Positions 7,945 to 16,254 of a stretch of 27,146 nucleotides of DNA are shown here, in pieces. Each line of letters opens with the position of its first letter. Within the stretch, counting starts at the first letter, position 1. Location of the stretch: NCBI GenBank assembly GCA_007136145.1, contig SLHN01000290.1, positions 1 to 27,146 of the forward strand. The letters are read 5' to 3'. The notes under the pieces were generated by a model. That model made no database searches. It was given only the letters and a program-made list of their open reading frames with translations, and had not been told where the DNA came from. The position numbers and the translations under genes were made by a program. Origin of the DNA: Thioalkalivibrio sp. Its GTDB lineage: Bacteria; Pseudomonadota; Gammaproteobacteria; Ectothiorhodospirales; Ectothiorhodospiraceae.

Positions 7945-8910
7945 TCAGCATTTTCCCCAGGGGAAGTCGAGCACACGGGCTATGTCCACTTCCCCGAGGA
8001 GCCGCATCAGCAGGCGATCCACCCCGAGCGCGACACCCGCACAATCGGGCAGTCCCGCGTGCATCGCCTGGGCAAACAAGGCATCCGCCTCGGGAATCGT
8101 CTGCCCATTGAGCCGCCGGCGCTGGATGTCCTGATCGCGACGGGCCTCGAAGATCGCAGGGTCGTCGAGTTCGTGGAAACCGTTGGCCAGTTCCAGATCG
8201 CCCCAGTACAGTTCGAAGCGGCTGGCGCAGCCGGGCGATCGCGGGCTGGGACGCGCCAGAACGGCCTGACTCTCCGGAAAATCGAAAATGACCGTGAGCT
8301 GCCCCTGCGCAAAGCGTGGGGCCAGCACCATCGCCATCAGTGCATCGAGCCATCCGTCGAGGTCCAGTTCCCCAGCGACATCCAGCCCCTCGCGCCGCGC
8401 CGCGGCCGCGCAATCCGCCACGCCGCAGGACAACGGATCCAGGTCCAGCATTTCCCGAAACAGATCGGCGTAGCGCACCCTGCGCAGCTCCGGCGCGGGC
8501 TCGATCCAATCCGGATCCAGCGCCGCGACCGTGAAAACCAGATCCGTGACCTCGTTCGCCAGACGCCGATCGTCGTAGTCCAGCCGGTACCATTCCAACA
8601 GGCTGAACTCGGGATTATGCCGACGCCCCTGCTCCTCGCCACGAAAAACCCGGGAAAGCTGGTAGATGTCGCCCGCCCCATCCGCGAGCAGGCGCTTCAT
8701 CGGGTACTCCGGAGAGGTCTGAAGATAGGCGGCCAAGCCATCCGCGGCGATCGCTCGCCAGCTCTCCACGCCTGGATCGAGCGGCGCGCCCCTTGAAAGA
8801 ATCGGGGTCTCGACTTCCAGAACCCCGCGCTCGGCGAAGAAAGCGCGCAACGCGGCATTCAGCCGGGCACGATGACGTCGTGCCCGTGGCGCGCCGGGCC
8901 GCCAAGTCAC
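7945..8910 (-). CDS. epmA: EF-P lysine ligase (LysRS-like)
   Basis: Product of 321 aa (E. coli EpmA 325 aa). It is a paralogue of the class II lysyl-tRNA synthetase catalytic core without the tRNA anticodon-binding domain, and attaches (R)-beta-lysine to Lys34 of EF-P. Class II motifs are clear: LEVETPILSRGA near the start, motif 2 FRGEEQGRRHNPEFSLLEWY, and motif 3 GVALGVDRLLMRLLGE near the end. The start is GTG at 8910, 6 nt after the efp stop, so efp-epmA are almost certainly co-transcribed and perhaps translationally coupled. The full catalytic domain is present and no anticodon domain precedes it. Confidence 0.96.
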   Translation of the reverse strand: MTWRPGAPRARRHRARLNAALRAFFAERGVLEVETPILSRGAPLDPGVESWRAIAADGLAAYLQTSPEYPMKRLLADGAGDIYQLSRVFRGEEQGRRHNPEFSLLEWYRLDYDDRRLANEVTDLVFTVAALDPDWIEPAPELRRVRYADLFREMLDLDPLSCGVADCAAAARREGLDVAGELDLDGWLDALMAMVLAPRFAQGQLTVIFDFPESQAVLARPSPRSPGCASRFELYWGDLELANGFHELDDPAIFEARRDQDIQRRRLNGQTIPEADALFAQAMHAGLPDCAGVALGVDRLLMRLLGEVDIARVLDFPWGKC

Positions 8911-8916
8911 CGCCGG

Positions 8917-9480
8917 TCAGACCCGGGAGACGTATTCACCCGATCGGGTGTCGACCTTGACCGTTTCGCCCTCCTCGACGAACAAGGGCACCTTGACCAC
9001 CGCACCGGTCTCGAGCGTTGCCGGCTTGGTCCCGCCCTGCGCGGTATCGCCCCGCAGGCCCGGGTCACACTGCACGATCCTGAGTTCGACGAAGTTGGGC
9101 GGCATGACCGACAGCGGCTCGCCATTCCAGAGCGTCACGGTGCAGACGTCCTGTTCCTTGAGCCACTGCGCCGAATCGCCGAGGGCGGCCTGACCCATCG
9201 CGTACTGTTCGAAAGTGTCCGGCACCATGAAGTGCCAGAATTCACCGTCGGTGTAGAGATACTGCATATCGGTGTCCATCACGTCGGCGGCCTCGACCGA
9301 CTCGCCCGACTTGAACGTTTTCTCGAGCACGCGGCCGGTGCGCAGGTTACGCACCCGCACCCGATTGAATGCCTGACCCTTGCCCGGCTTCACGAACTCG
9401 TTCTCGACGATCGTCTGTGGATCGCCATCGAGTAGAATCTTCAGCCCGCTCTTGAATTCGCTGGTACTGTAACTTGCCAT
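8917..9480 (-). CDS. efp: Translation elongation factor P
   Basis: Product of 187 aa (E. coli 188). EF-P enters the ribosomal E site and rescues ribosomes stalled at polyproline. Start MASYSTSEFKSG at ATG 9480 with an AGGA ribosome site; the frame stays open upstream but is not conserved there. Lys34 sits in VKPGKGQAF, the exact position modified with beta-lysine in E. coli. C-terminal family segments are LRGDTAQGGTKPATLETGA and DTRSGEYVSRV. Its modifying enzymes flank it: epmA downstream on the same strand and epmB divergent upstream. Confidence 0.98.
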   Translation of the reverse strand: MASYSTSEFKSGLKILLDGDPQTIVENEFVKPGKGQAFNRVRVRNLRTGRVLEKTFKSGESVEAADVMDTDMQYLYTDGEFWHFMVPDTFEQYAMGQAALGDSAQWLKEQDVCTVTLWNGEPLSVMPPNFVELRIVQCDPGLRGDTAQGGTKPATLETGAVVKVPLFVEEGETVKVDTRSGEYVSRV

Positions 9481-9546
9481 TACACGTCGTCCTCGCGGCT
9501 CCCGGGCCGCCTGTTCGCCTGGAAAGGACCGGCCCTCAAGGTAACC

Positions 9547-10566
9547 ATGCCCACAAAGCCCATCATCATAACCGGTGCGCCGGCTTCCGCACAGACTCCA
9601 CCCTGGCAACGGGCGCTGGCCCGTGCCATCACTGACCCGCGCGAACTCCTTCGTCGCCTGGAGCTGGATAGCGCAGTGCATGATTCTGTCATACAGGCCG
9701 ACACACTATTCCGGACCCTCGTTCCCGAGAACTACCTTAAGCGGATCCGGCGCGGCGACCCGCGCGATCCGCTTCTCCTGCAGGTACTGCCGCGAAGCCT
9801 GGAGACACTGGAAAACCCCGACTTCATCGCCGACCCCGTCGGCGATCATGGTGCCATGGCCGCGCCCGGTCTCCTGCACAAGTACCGCGGGCGCGTACTG
9901 CTGATCACGACAGGTGCCTGCGCCGTCCACTGCCGGTACTGTTTCCGGCGGGAATTCCCCTATGGGGGCTTCAGCGCGTCGAGAGACTGGCAACCGGCGC
10001 TGGACTATATCGACGGCCAGCCCGATGTCTCGGAGATCATTCTCAGCGGCGGCGATCCGCTGACCCTGCCGGATGCACGCCTGGCGACCCTGGTCTCGCG
10101 CCTGGAGGCGATACCGCATGTGCGGCGCCTCCGCATTCACACCAGACTTCCGATTGTCCTGCCGGAGCGGGTCGATCAGGGTCTGCTGTCCTGGCTGGGA
10201 CGAGGCCGTCTGCAGCATATTGTCGTTGTGCATGCCAATCATCCCAGGGAATTCGACCCGCCCGTGGATTCCGCACTGACGCAATTGCGCGCCGCCGGGA
10301 TCACCCTGCTGAATCAGTCGGTACTCCTCGCCGGTGTGAACGACGACATCGAAACCCTTTGCCGGCTGCAGGAATCGAGCTTTGCCGCGGGTGTGCTGCC
10401 CTATTATCTGCATCTGCTCGACCGCGCGCGGGGAACATCGCATTTCGAAGTCGACGAACAACGCGGCAAGGCACTCTACGAAGCCATGCGTTGCCGACTC
10501 CCCGGTTACCTGCTGCCGAAACTGGTCCGAGAGATCCCCGGCACCCCCGCCAAGACCCCCGCGTAG
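9547..10566 (+). CDS. epmB: EF-P-(R)-beta-lysine-forming lysine 2,3-aminomutase
   Basis: Product of 339 aa. A radical-SAM, PLP-dependent enzyme that converts lysine to (R)-beta-lysine for EF-P modification. The iron-sulfur motif C-x3-C-x2-C is at Cys125, Cys129 and Cys132 (GACAVHCRYCFRREFPY). Other aminomutase landmarks are LSGGDPLTLPD, RIHTRLPIVLPER, QSVLLAGVND and the C-terminal LPKLVREIPG. It is divergent from efp across 66 bp. The stop TAG (10564-10566) is formed by the first bases of an intergenic repeat starting at 10563, so the C-terminal end (GTPAKTPA) may have been trimmed by insertion of that element. Confidence 0.96.
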   Translation: MPTKPIIITGAPASAQTPPWQRALARAITDPRELLRRLELDSAVHDSVIQADTLFRTLVPENYLKRIRRGDPRDPLLLQVLPRSLETLENPDFIADPVGDHGAMAAPGLLHKYRGRVLLITTGACAVHCRYCFRREFPYGGFSASRDWQPALDYIDGQPDVSEIILSGGDPLTLPDARLATLVSRLEAIPHVRRLRIHTRLPIVLPERVDQGLLSWLGRGRLQHIVVVHANHPREFDPPVDSALTQLRAAGITLLNQSVLLAGVNDDIETLCRLQESSFAAGVLPYYLHLLDRARGTSHFEVDEQRGKALYEAMRCRLPGYLLPKLVREIPGTPAKTPA

Positions 10567-10669
10567 GGTGCCAATGAGCGCAGCGAATTGCGCCGCTCAA
10601 AGCCCGGAAGCCCGAGGGCAGAACCAGCGTGGTACCGGTGCGGTTCGGCTTCGCCTCACGGCACCCTAC
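10563..10669 (+). repeat. GTAGGGTG-family intergenic repeat, copy E
   Basis: A 107-bp full copy with perfect GTAGGGTG and CACCCTAC ends and both conserved halves. It overlaps the end of epmB by 4 bp and supplies its stop codon. It is a full copy between two genes on the same strand, not in a convergent gap. Confidence 0.93.
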
Positions 10670-10769
10670 GCAGGCTCCTTGACGCTGACCAAACGCCCGG
10701 ATCGCGTGCAATTCATGAAATGTCCGGGTTACGATCAAAAGATACTCCTCGGGCTCAACAGGAAGCGTC

Positions 10770-12569
10770 ATGACCAAGACAAATCGGAGACCGGGATTCA
10801 TTTTGCCGGAGCGAAAACCTCCAGACGCGGACAGCTTTCCGCATATCAAGCCAGCGTCTCTGGAAGCATGGCTGGACGATCAGCAGCGCCACGATGACCT
10901 CTCCGCTGCCGCCACCTCGATCCTGAACGCGGTTCGCTCGATCAATCGAACGGTGATCGACTACGACGTCCTCTCGCGATTGACACCGGTACTGATCGCC
11001 CGCACCCAGCCACTTCTCGATCGGATCGAGGCGAATCTTCGGCAACTCCCGATCCCATTGGGTCAGAGAAGCCAGGTCCTCGCCGCGGCGTACGTGGAAC
11101 TGGCCAGCGAAATCGGGACGGCGAGCATGCGCCTGGTCGATGAGGGTATCCGGGAACAACGTATCGCAGCCACCCCCGCCGGCCAGCACCTGCGCCATGC
11201 GATGCTCATGAACGGCTACCAATGCCTGCACTTCTGGCGTCTCTACCAACCCTTGCCCGCGGGCCTGTGGGAACGGATCCATCGCGTTCTCGATGTCGCC
11301 GAACGCCTCCGTGTAGCGGGCGAACCGGCGCGCGAGTATGCCGGCAGCCATCCCCTGGCACCCGACAGCGTGACTGGCCTCGCCGCAAGGATCGCCGTGC
11401 TCGGATCCGCCGGTGTGTTCGCCCTGCGCCACGGTGAAATCGGGTCACTCGCCCGATGGCTCCAGCCCCTGCGCCTGACCTGCCTCGCCGAACCACCGGA
11501 ACGCATCGACCCGGGCGCGCCACTGCTCCGCCTCTGGCTCGACTCGGACCGTGAGCCGACGCTGGTATCCGGCCACCCGACGATGACGGACAATGCCCGA
11601 TTCGTCGATCTCCAATTGGTGGTCGATGCCATCCGCGCCGGCCCGGAAGCAACCGGCCAGCATGGCACATGGCATCCAGCGACGACCGGACTGGATCAAC
11701 GCCTGCTCAACCTCTGGGTCGTTCCTCCCGAGCGACGTTTCAGCCGGGAACCGGCGGATGGAAAACCAATCGTGGTGGTAACCGGCCTGCGCGAGATCCA
11801 TCACCTGGTCGGCAGGGACTATCGGCATGAGCGCCGCAAGGCCGCTCGGCATCGCGACGATGAGCCCTCCGAAAAGAGCGACAGCGACGATCCGGCGAAC
11901 GCCCTGCTGCACATGCTCAGCGACCCGGACAACGCAGAGACATTCACGCTCGAACCGACCGACGAACCCTCGCACGGCAACCATGGCCCGCGCTACCTCG
12001 TGGATCGACCCCCGAGTCAGGCGGGTGCCGCCTGGCAGGACGCGGCGCGTGGGATTGATCCGCGACCCCCATCGGCCCGCGAACGCGGGACCGAACACAA
12101 CCCTCAGCCGATCTCGGCACAACTGTGGGATGTCGGCGCGGGTGGGCTGTGCCTGCACCTGAACACACCGGCACAGAAGATCATCAGCGGTGACCTGATT
12201 GCCGTACGCATGGAGCGAGAGGCCCACGTGATCTGGCAGCTGGGAATGATCCGTTGGTTGCGCCACGACGAGGGCGGCAAGATTGCAACGGGAATCCAAT
12301 ACCTGGCGCCGATCTGCATCCCCGCCGATATCCACCTGCACCGGCCCAACCGGCCGCTGGCTCCGGCTCAACCCGGGCTGTTCTTCCGCAAGGCCAAGCG
12401 GCCCGACACTGGTGTTCTGCTTTTCGCGCCGGGGAATTTCAAAGAGGGTGATCGCGTGTTGTTCCGTGTCTTCGGTGAGAAACACGATGTTCGACTGGCG
12501 ACCGTCCGCCCGGAAAGCCATACCTTCGTGCGCGCCGAGTTCGCGCTGCAGGCCGACGGGGGAAAGTGA
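10770..12569 (+). CDS. Protein of unknown function with PilZ-like C-terminal domain
   Basis: Product of 599 aa, ATG 10770 with AGGAAG upstream. Residues 1-350 are soluble and mostly helical-looking, with no enzyme motif I recognise. A charged low-complexity stretch follows (about 350-440: HERRKAARHRDDEPSEKSDS). The C-terminal 150 residues look like a PilZ-type c-di-GMP-binding barrel: SAQLWDVGAGGLCLHL carries a D454-x-G-x-x-G459 version of the usual D/N-x-S-x-x-G, followed by GDLIAVRME and a WQLGMIRWLRHDEGGKIATG strand pair. The canonical upstream RxxxR is not clear. There are no membrane segments or signal peptide. It lies after repeat E and is convergent with dnaJ. A c-di-GMP role is inferred from the C-terminus only. 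Confidence 0.65.
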   Translation: MTKTNRRPGFILPERKPPDADSFPHIKPASLEAWLDDQQRHDDLSAAATSILNAVRSINRTVIDYDVLSRLTPVLIARTQPLLDRIEANLRQLPIPLGQRSQVLAAAYVELASEIGTASMRLVDEGIREQRIAATPAGQHLRHAMLMNGYQCLHFWRLYQPLPAGLWERIHRVLDVAERLRVAGEPAREYAGSHPLAPDSVTGLAARIAVLGSAGVFALRHGEIGSLARWLQPLRLTCLAEPPERIDPGAPLLRLWLDSDREPTLVSGHPTMTDNARFVDLQLVVDAIRAGPEATGQHGTWHPATTGLDQRLLNLWVVPPERRFSREPADGKPIVVVTGLREIHHLVGRDYRHERRKAARHRDDEPSEKSDSDDPANALLHMLSDPDNAETFTLEPTDEPSHGNHGPRYLVDRPPSQAGAAWQDAARGIDPRPPSARERGTEHNPQPISAQLWDVGAGGLCLHLNTPAQKIISGDLIAVRMEREAHVIWQLGMIRWLRHDEGGKIATGIQYLAPICIPADIHLHRPNRPLAPAQPGLFFRKAKRPDTGVLLFAPGNFKEGDRVLFRVFGEKHDVRLATVRPESHTFVRAEFALQADGGK

Positions 12570-12625
12570 GCGCTTGCCGCGCCGGGAACATGCGGGGGAT
12601 ACGGTCTGGCCTACTGGCCTCGAAT

Positions 12626-12657
12626 GGCGCAATTCGCTGCGCTCATTGACACCCTAC
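12626..12657 (-). repeat. GTAGGGTG-family repeat, solo half copy F
   Basis: A 32-bp half unit, GGCGCAATTCGCTGCGCTCA followed by TTGACACCCTAC. The same half is found alone at 3203-3234. Twelve bases separate it from full copy G, in the same orientation, making a tandem arrangement. Confidence 0.8.
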
Positions 12658-12669
12658 GTGGAGGACGGC

Positions 12670-12774
12670 GCAGGGTGCCGTGAGGCGCAGCCAACCCGCA
12701 CCGATACCACGCCGCTTCTGCACGGGCTTCCGGGCTTCGCACGGTGCAATTCGCTGCGCTCATTGACACCCTAC
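12670..12774 (-). repeat. GTAGGGTG-family intergenic repeat, copy G
   Basis: A 105-bp copy in minus orientation: GCAGGGTG (one change from GTAGGGTG) to CACCCTAC. The first half reads GCCGTGAGGCGCAGCCAACC, the second CAATTCGCTGCGCTCATTGA. It lies between the convergent PilZ-like gene and dnaJ. Confidence 0.9.
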
Positions 12775-12810
12775 GACACGGTGCATTGATGGCGGGGGGA
12801 TTGGATCGGG

Positions 12811-13947
12811 TTATTTGTTCCAGAACTTCAGGTCTTCGAAGAACCCCTTGACGCCGTCCAGCCACGAATGCGTCTGCGGGCTGTGGCGGGTTCCTCCCTC
12901 GCGGGTGGAATCATCGAATTCGCGTAGCAGATCCTTCTGCTTCTGCGTCAGATTCACCGGCGTCTCGACAACCACCCGGCACAGCAGGTCGCCGACGCCG
13001 CCACCGTGTACCGAAGTGACGCCCTTGCCACGCAACCGGAACTGCTTGCCGCTCTGGGTCTCGGCCGGAATCTTCAGCGCAACCCTGCCCTTCAGACAAG
13101 GCACCTCCAGTTCACCGCCGAGGGCCGCGACGGCGAAGGAAATCGGCACCTCGCAGTGCAGATCACTCCCCTCGCGCCTGAACAGCTTGTGCGGCTTGAC
13201 CCGCACCTGAACATAAAGATCTCCGGGCGGGCCGCCGTTGACACCGGCCTCGCCCTGGCCGGACAAGCGGATGCGATCCCCACTGTCGACTCCGGCGGGA
13301 ATCTTCACATCCAGCGTGTTCTGTTTCTGCACACGACCGGACCCGCCGCAGGTCTTGCAGGGGCTTGGAATCACCTTGCCGCTGCCATGACAGCGTGGAC
13401 ACGTCTGCTGCACCGAGAAGAAGCCCTGCTGGATCCGCACCTGCCCGACACCGTTACAGGTGGGGCAGGTCTCCGGACTGGTTCCCGGCTCGGCACCGGA
13501 TCCCCCGCAGGTATCACACGTGGCGCTGGTCGGAACCCGGATCTTGACTTCGGTACCGAACACCGCCTCTTCGAGCGTCAGTTCCAGGTTGTACTGCAGA
13601 TCGGAACCGCGGTAAGCCCGCTGCCCTCCGGCACGCCCGCCACCGCCGAAGATGTCGCCGAAGATATCCTCGAAGATATCGCTGAAATTACCGCCACCAC
13701 CGCCGAACCCACCCGCGGAGGCTTCCACGCCGGCGTGGCCGTAACGGTCATAGGCAGCACGTTTGTTCGCGTCGCTCAATACGTCATAGGCCGCCCGTGC
13801 CTCCTTGAAGCGAGCCTCGGACTCGGCGTCGCCCGGATTGCGGTCCGGGTGGTATTTCATCGCCAGACGACGGAAAGCCTTCTTGATTGCATCGGCAGAA
13901 GCATCCCGGGAAACCCCGAGCACTTCGTAATAGTCACGCTGCGCCAT
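12811..13947 (-). CDS. dnaJ: Chaperone DnaJ (Hsp40)
   Basis: Product of 378 aa (E. coli 376). Co-chaperone that delivers unfolded substrates to DnaK and stimulates its ATPase. The order is canonical: J-domain with HPD in KYHPDRNPGD, a Gly/Phe-rich stretch (GGFGGGGGNFSDIFEDIFGD), four CxxCxGxG zinc repeats (CDTCGGSG, CPTCNGVG, CPRCHGSG, CKTCGGSG), and the C-terminal substrate-binding domains. ATG 13947 is chosen because it gives MAQRDYYEVLGV and has AAGGA upstream; the longer frame to 13974 is not conserved. It is the last gene of the heat-shock cluster, about 300 bp after dnaK, with hairpins and a repeat in the gap. Confidence 0.98.
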   Translation of the reverse strand: MAQRDYYEVLGVSRDASADAIKKAFRRLAMKYHPDRNPGDAESEARFKEARAAYDVLSDANKRAAYDRYGHAGVEASAGGFGGGGGNFSDIFEDIFGDIFGGGGRAGGQRAYRGSDLQYNLELTLEEAVFGTEVKIRVPTSATCDTCGGSGAEPGTSPETCPTCNGVGQVRIQQGFFSVQQTCPRCHGSGKVIPSPCKTCGGSGRVQKQNTLDVKIPAGVDSGDRIRLSGQGEAGVNGGPPGDLYVQVRVKPHKLFRREGSDLHCEVPISFAVAALGGELEVPCLKGRVALKIPAETQSGKQFRLRGKGVTSVHGGGVGDLLCRVVVETPVNLTQKQKDLLREFDDSTREGGTRHSPQTHSWLDGVKGFFEDLKFWNK

Positions 13948-13999
13948 GTTGAATCCTTGCCGGTTGCCGCGCACACCCTAGCGGGTTGCGCGGGAACGA

Positions 14000-14037
14000 G
14001 CACGCCCGGAATCCAAAACACGGGAATCCGGGCGTGC
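14000..14037 (-). repeat. Hairpin between dnaK and dnaJ
   Basis: GCACGCCCGGA (14000-14010) pairs with TCCGGGCGTGC (14027-14037). The stem extends inward to 15 positions with one mismatch, leaving a loop of about 8 nt. No T-run follows on the minus strand, so it is more likely an RNA stability or processing element of the dnaK-dnaJ transcript than a terminator. Confidence 0.6.
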
Positions 14038-14122
14038 CTGATCGGGTCTGCGTGTGTCCCGGCCCGGCGGCCGGAGTGCGGGGACCGGGGCACATCGCCA
14101 TTAGAGAAACTCGAATTCGATC

Positions 14123-14213
14123 GGTCATCGCGAGTAGCGGAGCGATGCGGCAACCCACGGCGCGTCGATTTGCCTTGCGCCGAGTGGGCTGCCGTGCCGC
14201 GCTCGCAATGACC
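14123..14213. repeat. 91-bp inverted-repeat element with GGTCATCGCGAG ends
   Basis: GGTCATCGCGAG (14123-14134) is mirrored by CTCGCAATGACC (14202-14213) with one mismatch. Inner arms also pair imperfectly (GCGGCAACCCAC against GTGGGCTGCCGTGC). It resembles the GTCATTGCGAG-type intergenic repeats common in bacterial genomes. It sits between dnaK and dnaJ, so it would be transcribed as a long hairpin. A decayed half copy is at 7895-7933. Confidence 0.7.
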
Positions 14214-14245
14214 AGCAAGACCATATTCTGTTTGCAGAAATAGCC

Positions 14246-16180
14246 TTACTTCTTCTTGTCGTCGACCTCTTCGAATTCGGCGTCCACGACATCATCGGAG
14301 GCACCCGCGTGGTCGCCGCCAGGCTGCGCACCCGAAGCATCCGCTCCTTCACCGCCGCCGGCGCTCTTCGCGTACGCACGCTCGGCGAGTTTGCCTGACG
14401 CTTCGGCAAGCTTCTGGCTGGCGGCCTCGATCGCGGAGACATCATCACCCTTGATCGCTTCGCGTGTCTCGTTGATCGCGGCCTCGATCGCCGAACGCTC
14501 GTCGGCCTGGACTTCATCGGCCAGATCCTTCAGCGATTTCTCGGCCGAATGCACCAGGGCGTCGGCCTGGTTGCGCGCGGCGACCAGCGCATGGAAGCGC
14601 TTGTCCTCCTCGGCATGGGCCTCGGCATCCTTGACCATCTTGTCGACTTCCTCGTCACTGAGACCCGACGAGGCCTTGATCACGATACGGTTCTCCTTGC
14701 CCGTGGCCTTGTCCTTCGCCGACACGTGCAGAATGCCGTTGGCATCGATGTCGAAGGTCACTTCGACCTGCGGCACTCCGCGCGGCGCTGGCGGGATGTC
14801 GGTCAGGTCAAATCGCCCCAGCGACTTGTTGGCACTGGCCTGCTCACGCTCGCCCTGCAGCACATGCACGGTGACCGCGGTCTGGTTGTCGTCGGCGGTC
14901 GAGAAAACCTGATTCGCCTTGGTCGGGATCGTGGTGTTCTTCTCGATCAGCTTGGTCATCACGCCACCAAGGGTCTCGATCCCCAGCGACAGCGGCGTCA
15001 CGTCGAGCAGCAGCACATCCTTCACGCTGCCACCGAGCACACCGCCCTGCACCGCGGCGCCAACCGCAACGGCCTCGTCCGGGTTCACGTCCTTGCGCGG
15101 CTCCTTGCCGAAGAAACCCTGTACCGCTTCCTGTACCTTGGGCATGCGAGTCTGGCCGCCGACCAGAATGATGTCGTCAACCTGGCTCGTCGACAGGCCC
15201 GCGTCCTTCAGCGCGACCTTGCAGGGCTCGATCGTATGCTGGATCAGGTCGTCGACCAGGCTTTCGAGCTTGGCGCGGGTCACCTTCATCGCCAAGTGCT
15301 TGGGTCCGGTGTTGTCCGCGGTCACGTACGGCAGGTTGACCTCGGTCTGCTGGCTGGACGACAGCTCGATCTTGGCCTTTTCGGCCGCCTCGCGGATACG
15401 CTGCATCGCCAGCGGGTCGTTCTTCAGGTCAATTCCCTGTTCCTTCTTGAACTCGCCGACCAGATAGTCGATCAGGCGATTGTCGAAGTCCTCGCCACCG
15501 AGGAAAGTGTCGCCGTTGGTCGCCAACACCTCGAACTGATGCTCACCGTCGACTTCGGCAATCTCGATGATCGAGATGTCGAAAGTCCCGCCACCAAGGT
15601 CGTACACCGCGATCTTGCGATCGCCGCGCTTCTTGTCGAGCCCATACGCGAGCGCCGCGGCGGTCGGCTCGTTGATGATGCGCTTGACTTCCAGGCCAGC
15701 GATGCGGCCGGCGTCCTTGGTTGCCTGCCGCTGCGAGTCGTTGAAATACGCCGGGACGGTGATCACCGCTTCGGTGACCGTCTCGCCCAGGTAGTCCTCG
15801 GCGGTTTTCTTCATCTTCTGCAGCACGCGGGCGGAGATTTCCGGGGGCGCCATCTTCTTGCCGCGCACCTCGACCCAGGCGTCGCCGTTGTCCGCCTTGA
15901 TGATCTTGTAGGGCACCAGCTTGATGTCCTTCTGGACTTCCTTCTCCTCGAAGCGACGTCCGATCAGGCGTTTGACCGCGTGCAGCGTGTTCTGCGAGTT
16001 GGTCACCGCCTGGCGCTTGGCCGATTGGCCGACCAGAACTTCGCCATCCTCGGTGAAGGCGACAATCGAGGGCGTGGTGCGGCCCCCTTCGCTGTTCTCG
16101 ATCACCTTGGCCTGGTCGCCATCCATGATGGCAACACAGGAGTTGGTGGTACCGAGGTCAATTCCGATGATCTTTCCCAT
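14246..16180 (-). CDS. dnaK: Chaperone DnaK (Hsp70)
   Basis: Product of 644 aa (E. coli 638). ATP-dependent cytosolic chaperone. The N-terminus IGIDLGTTNSCVAIMDG is the Hsp70 nucleotide-binding signature; the other two are IAVYDLGGGTFDISIIEI and ILVGGQTRMPKVQEAV. The linker DVLLLDVTPLSLG leads to the substrate-binding domain, and the acidic C-terminus ends EEVDDKKK. The ribosome site is AGGAG, 9 nt before ATG 16180. A sigma-32-type promoter overlaps the end of grpE upstream, giving dnaK its own heat-shock transcript besides any read-through from hrcA-grpE. Confidence 0.99.
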   Translation of the reverse strand: MGKIIGIDLGTTNSCVAIMDGDQAKVIENSEGGRTTPSIVAFTEDGEVLVGQSAKRQAVTNSQNTLHAVKRLIGRRFEEKEVQKDIKLVPYKIIKADNGDAWVEVRGKKMAPPEISARVLQKMKKTAEDYLGETVTEAVITVPAYFNDSQRQATKDAGRIAGLEVKRIINEPTAAALAYGLDKKRGDRKIAVYDLGGGTFDISIIEIAEVDGEHQFEVLATNGDTFLGGEDFDNRLIDYLVGEFKKEQGIDLKNDPLAMQRIREAAEKAKIELSSSQQTEVNLPYVTADNTGPKHLAMKVTRAKLESLVDDLIQHTIEPCKVALKDAGLSTSQVDDIILVGGQTRMPKVQEAVQGFFGKEPRKDVNPDEAVAVGAAVQGGVLGGSVKDVLLLDVTPLSLGIETLGGVMTKLIEKNTTIPTKANQVFSTADDNQTAVTVHVLQGEREQASANKSLGRFDLTDIPPAPRGVPQVEVTFDIDANGILHVSAKDKATGKENRIVIKASSGLSDEEVDKMVKDAEAHAEEDKRFHALVAARNQADALVHSAEKSLKDLADEVQADERSAIEAAINETREAIKGDDVSAIEAASQKLAEASGKLAERAYAKSAGGGEGADASGAQPGGDHAGASDDVVDAEFEEVDDKKK

Positions 16181-16254
16181 GATTTAAAGACTCCTGCGAT
16201 GAAATTGGGTCGATGCAGCACAACCGCGCTCGGTCCACTGCCTGTCTGTGGGGG

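Noticed and set aside
11445..12632. 395-codon minus-strand frame opposite the PilZ-like gene
   Set aside because: The plus-strand frame has a ribosome site, a sensible N-terminus and PilZ-like features; the minus frame has none.
2461..12774. CRISPR-like array from the recurrent repeat
   Set aside because: Copies are kilobases apart, in both orientations and with no regular spacers; they are dispersed intergenic repeats.
13006..14211. 401-codon open frame on the plus strand opposite dnaJ
   Set aside because: Antisense to dnaJ and running into intergenic repeats; no protein features.
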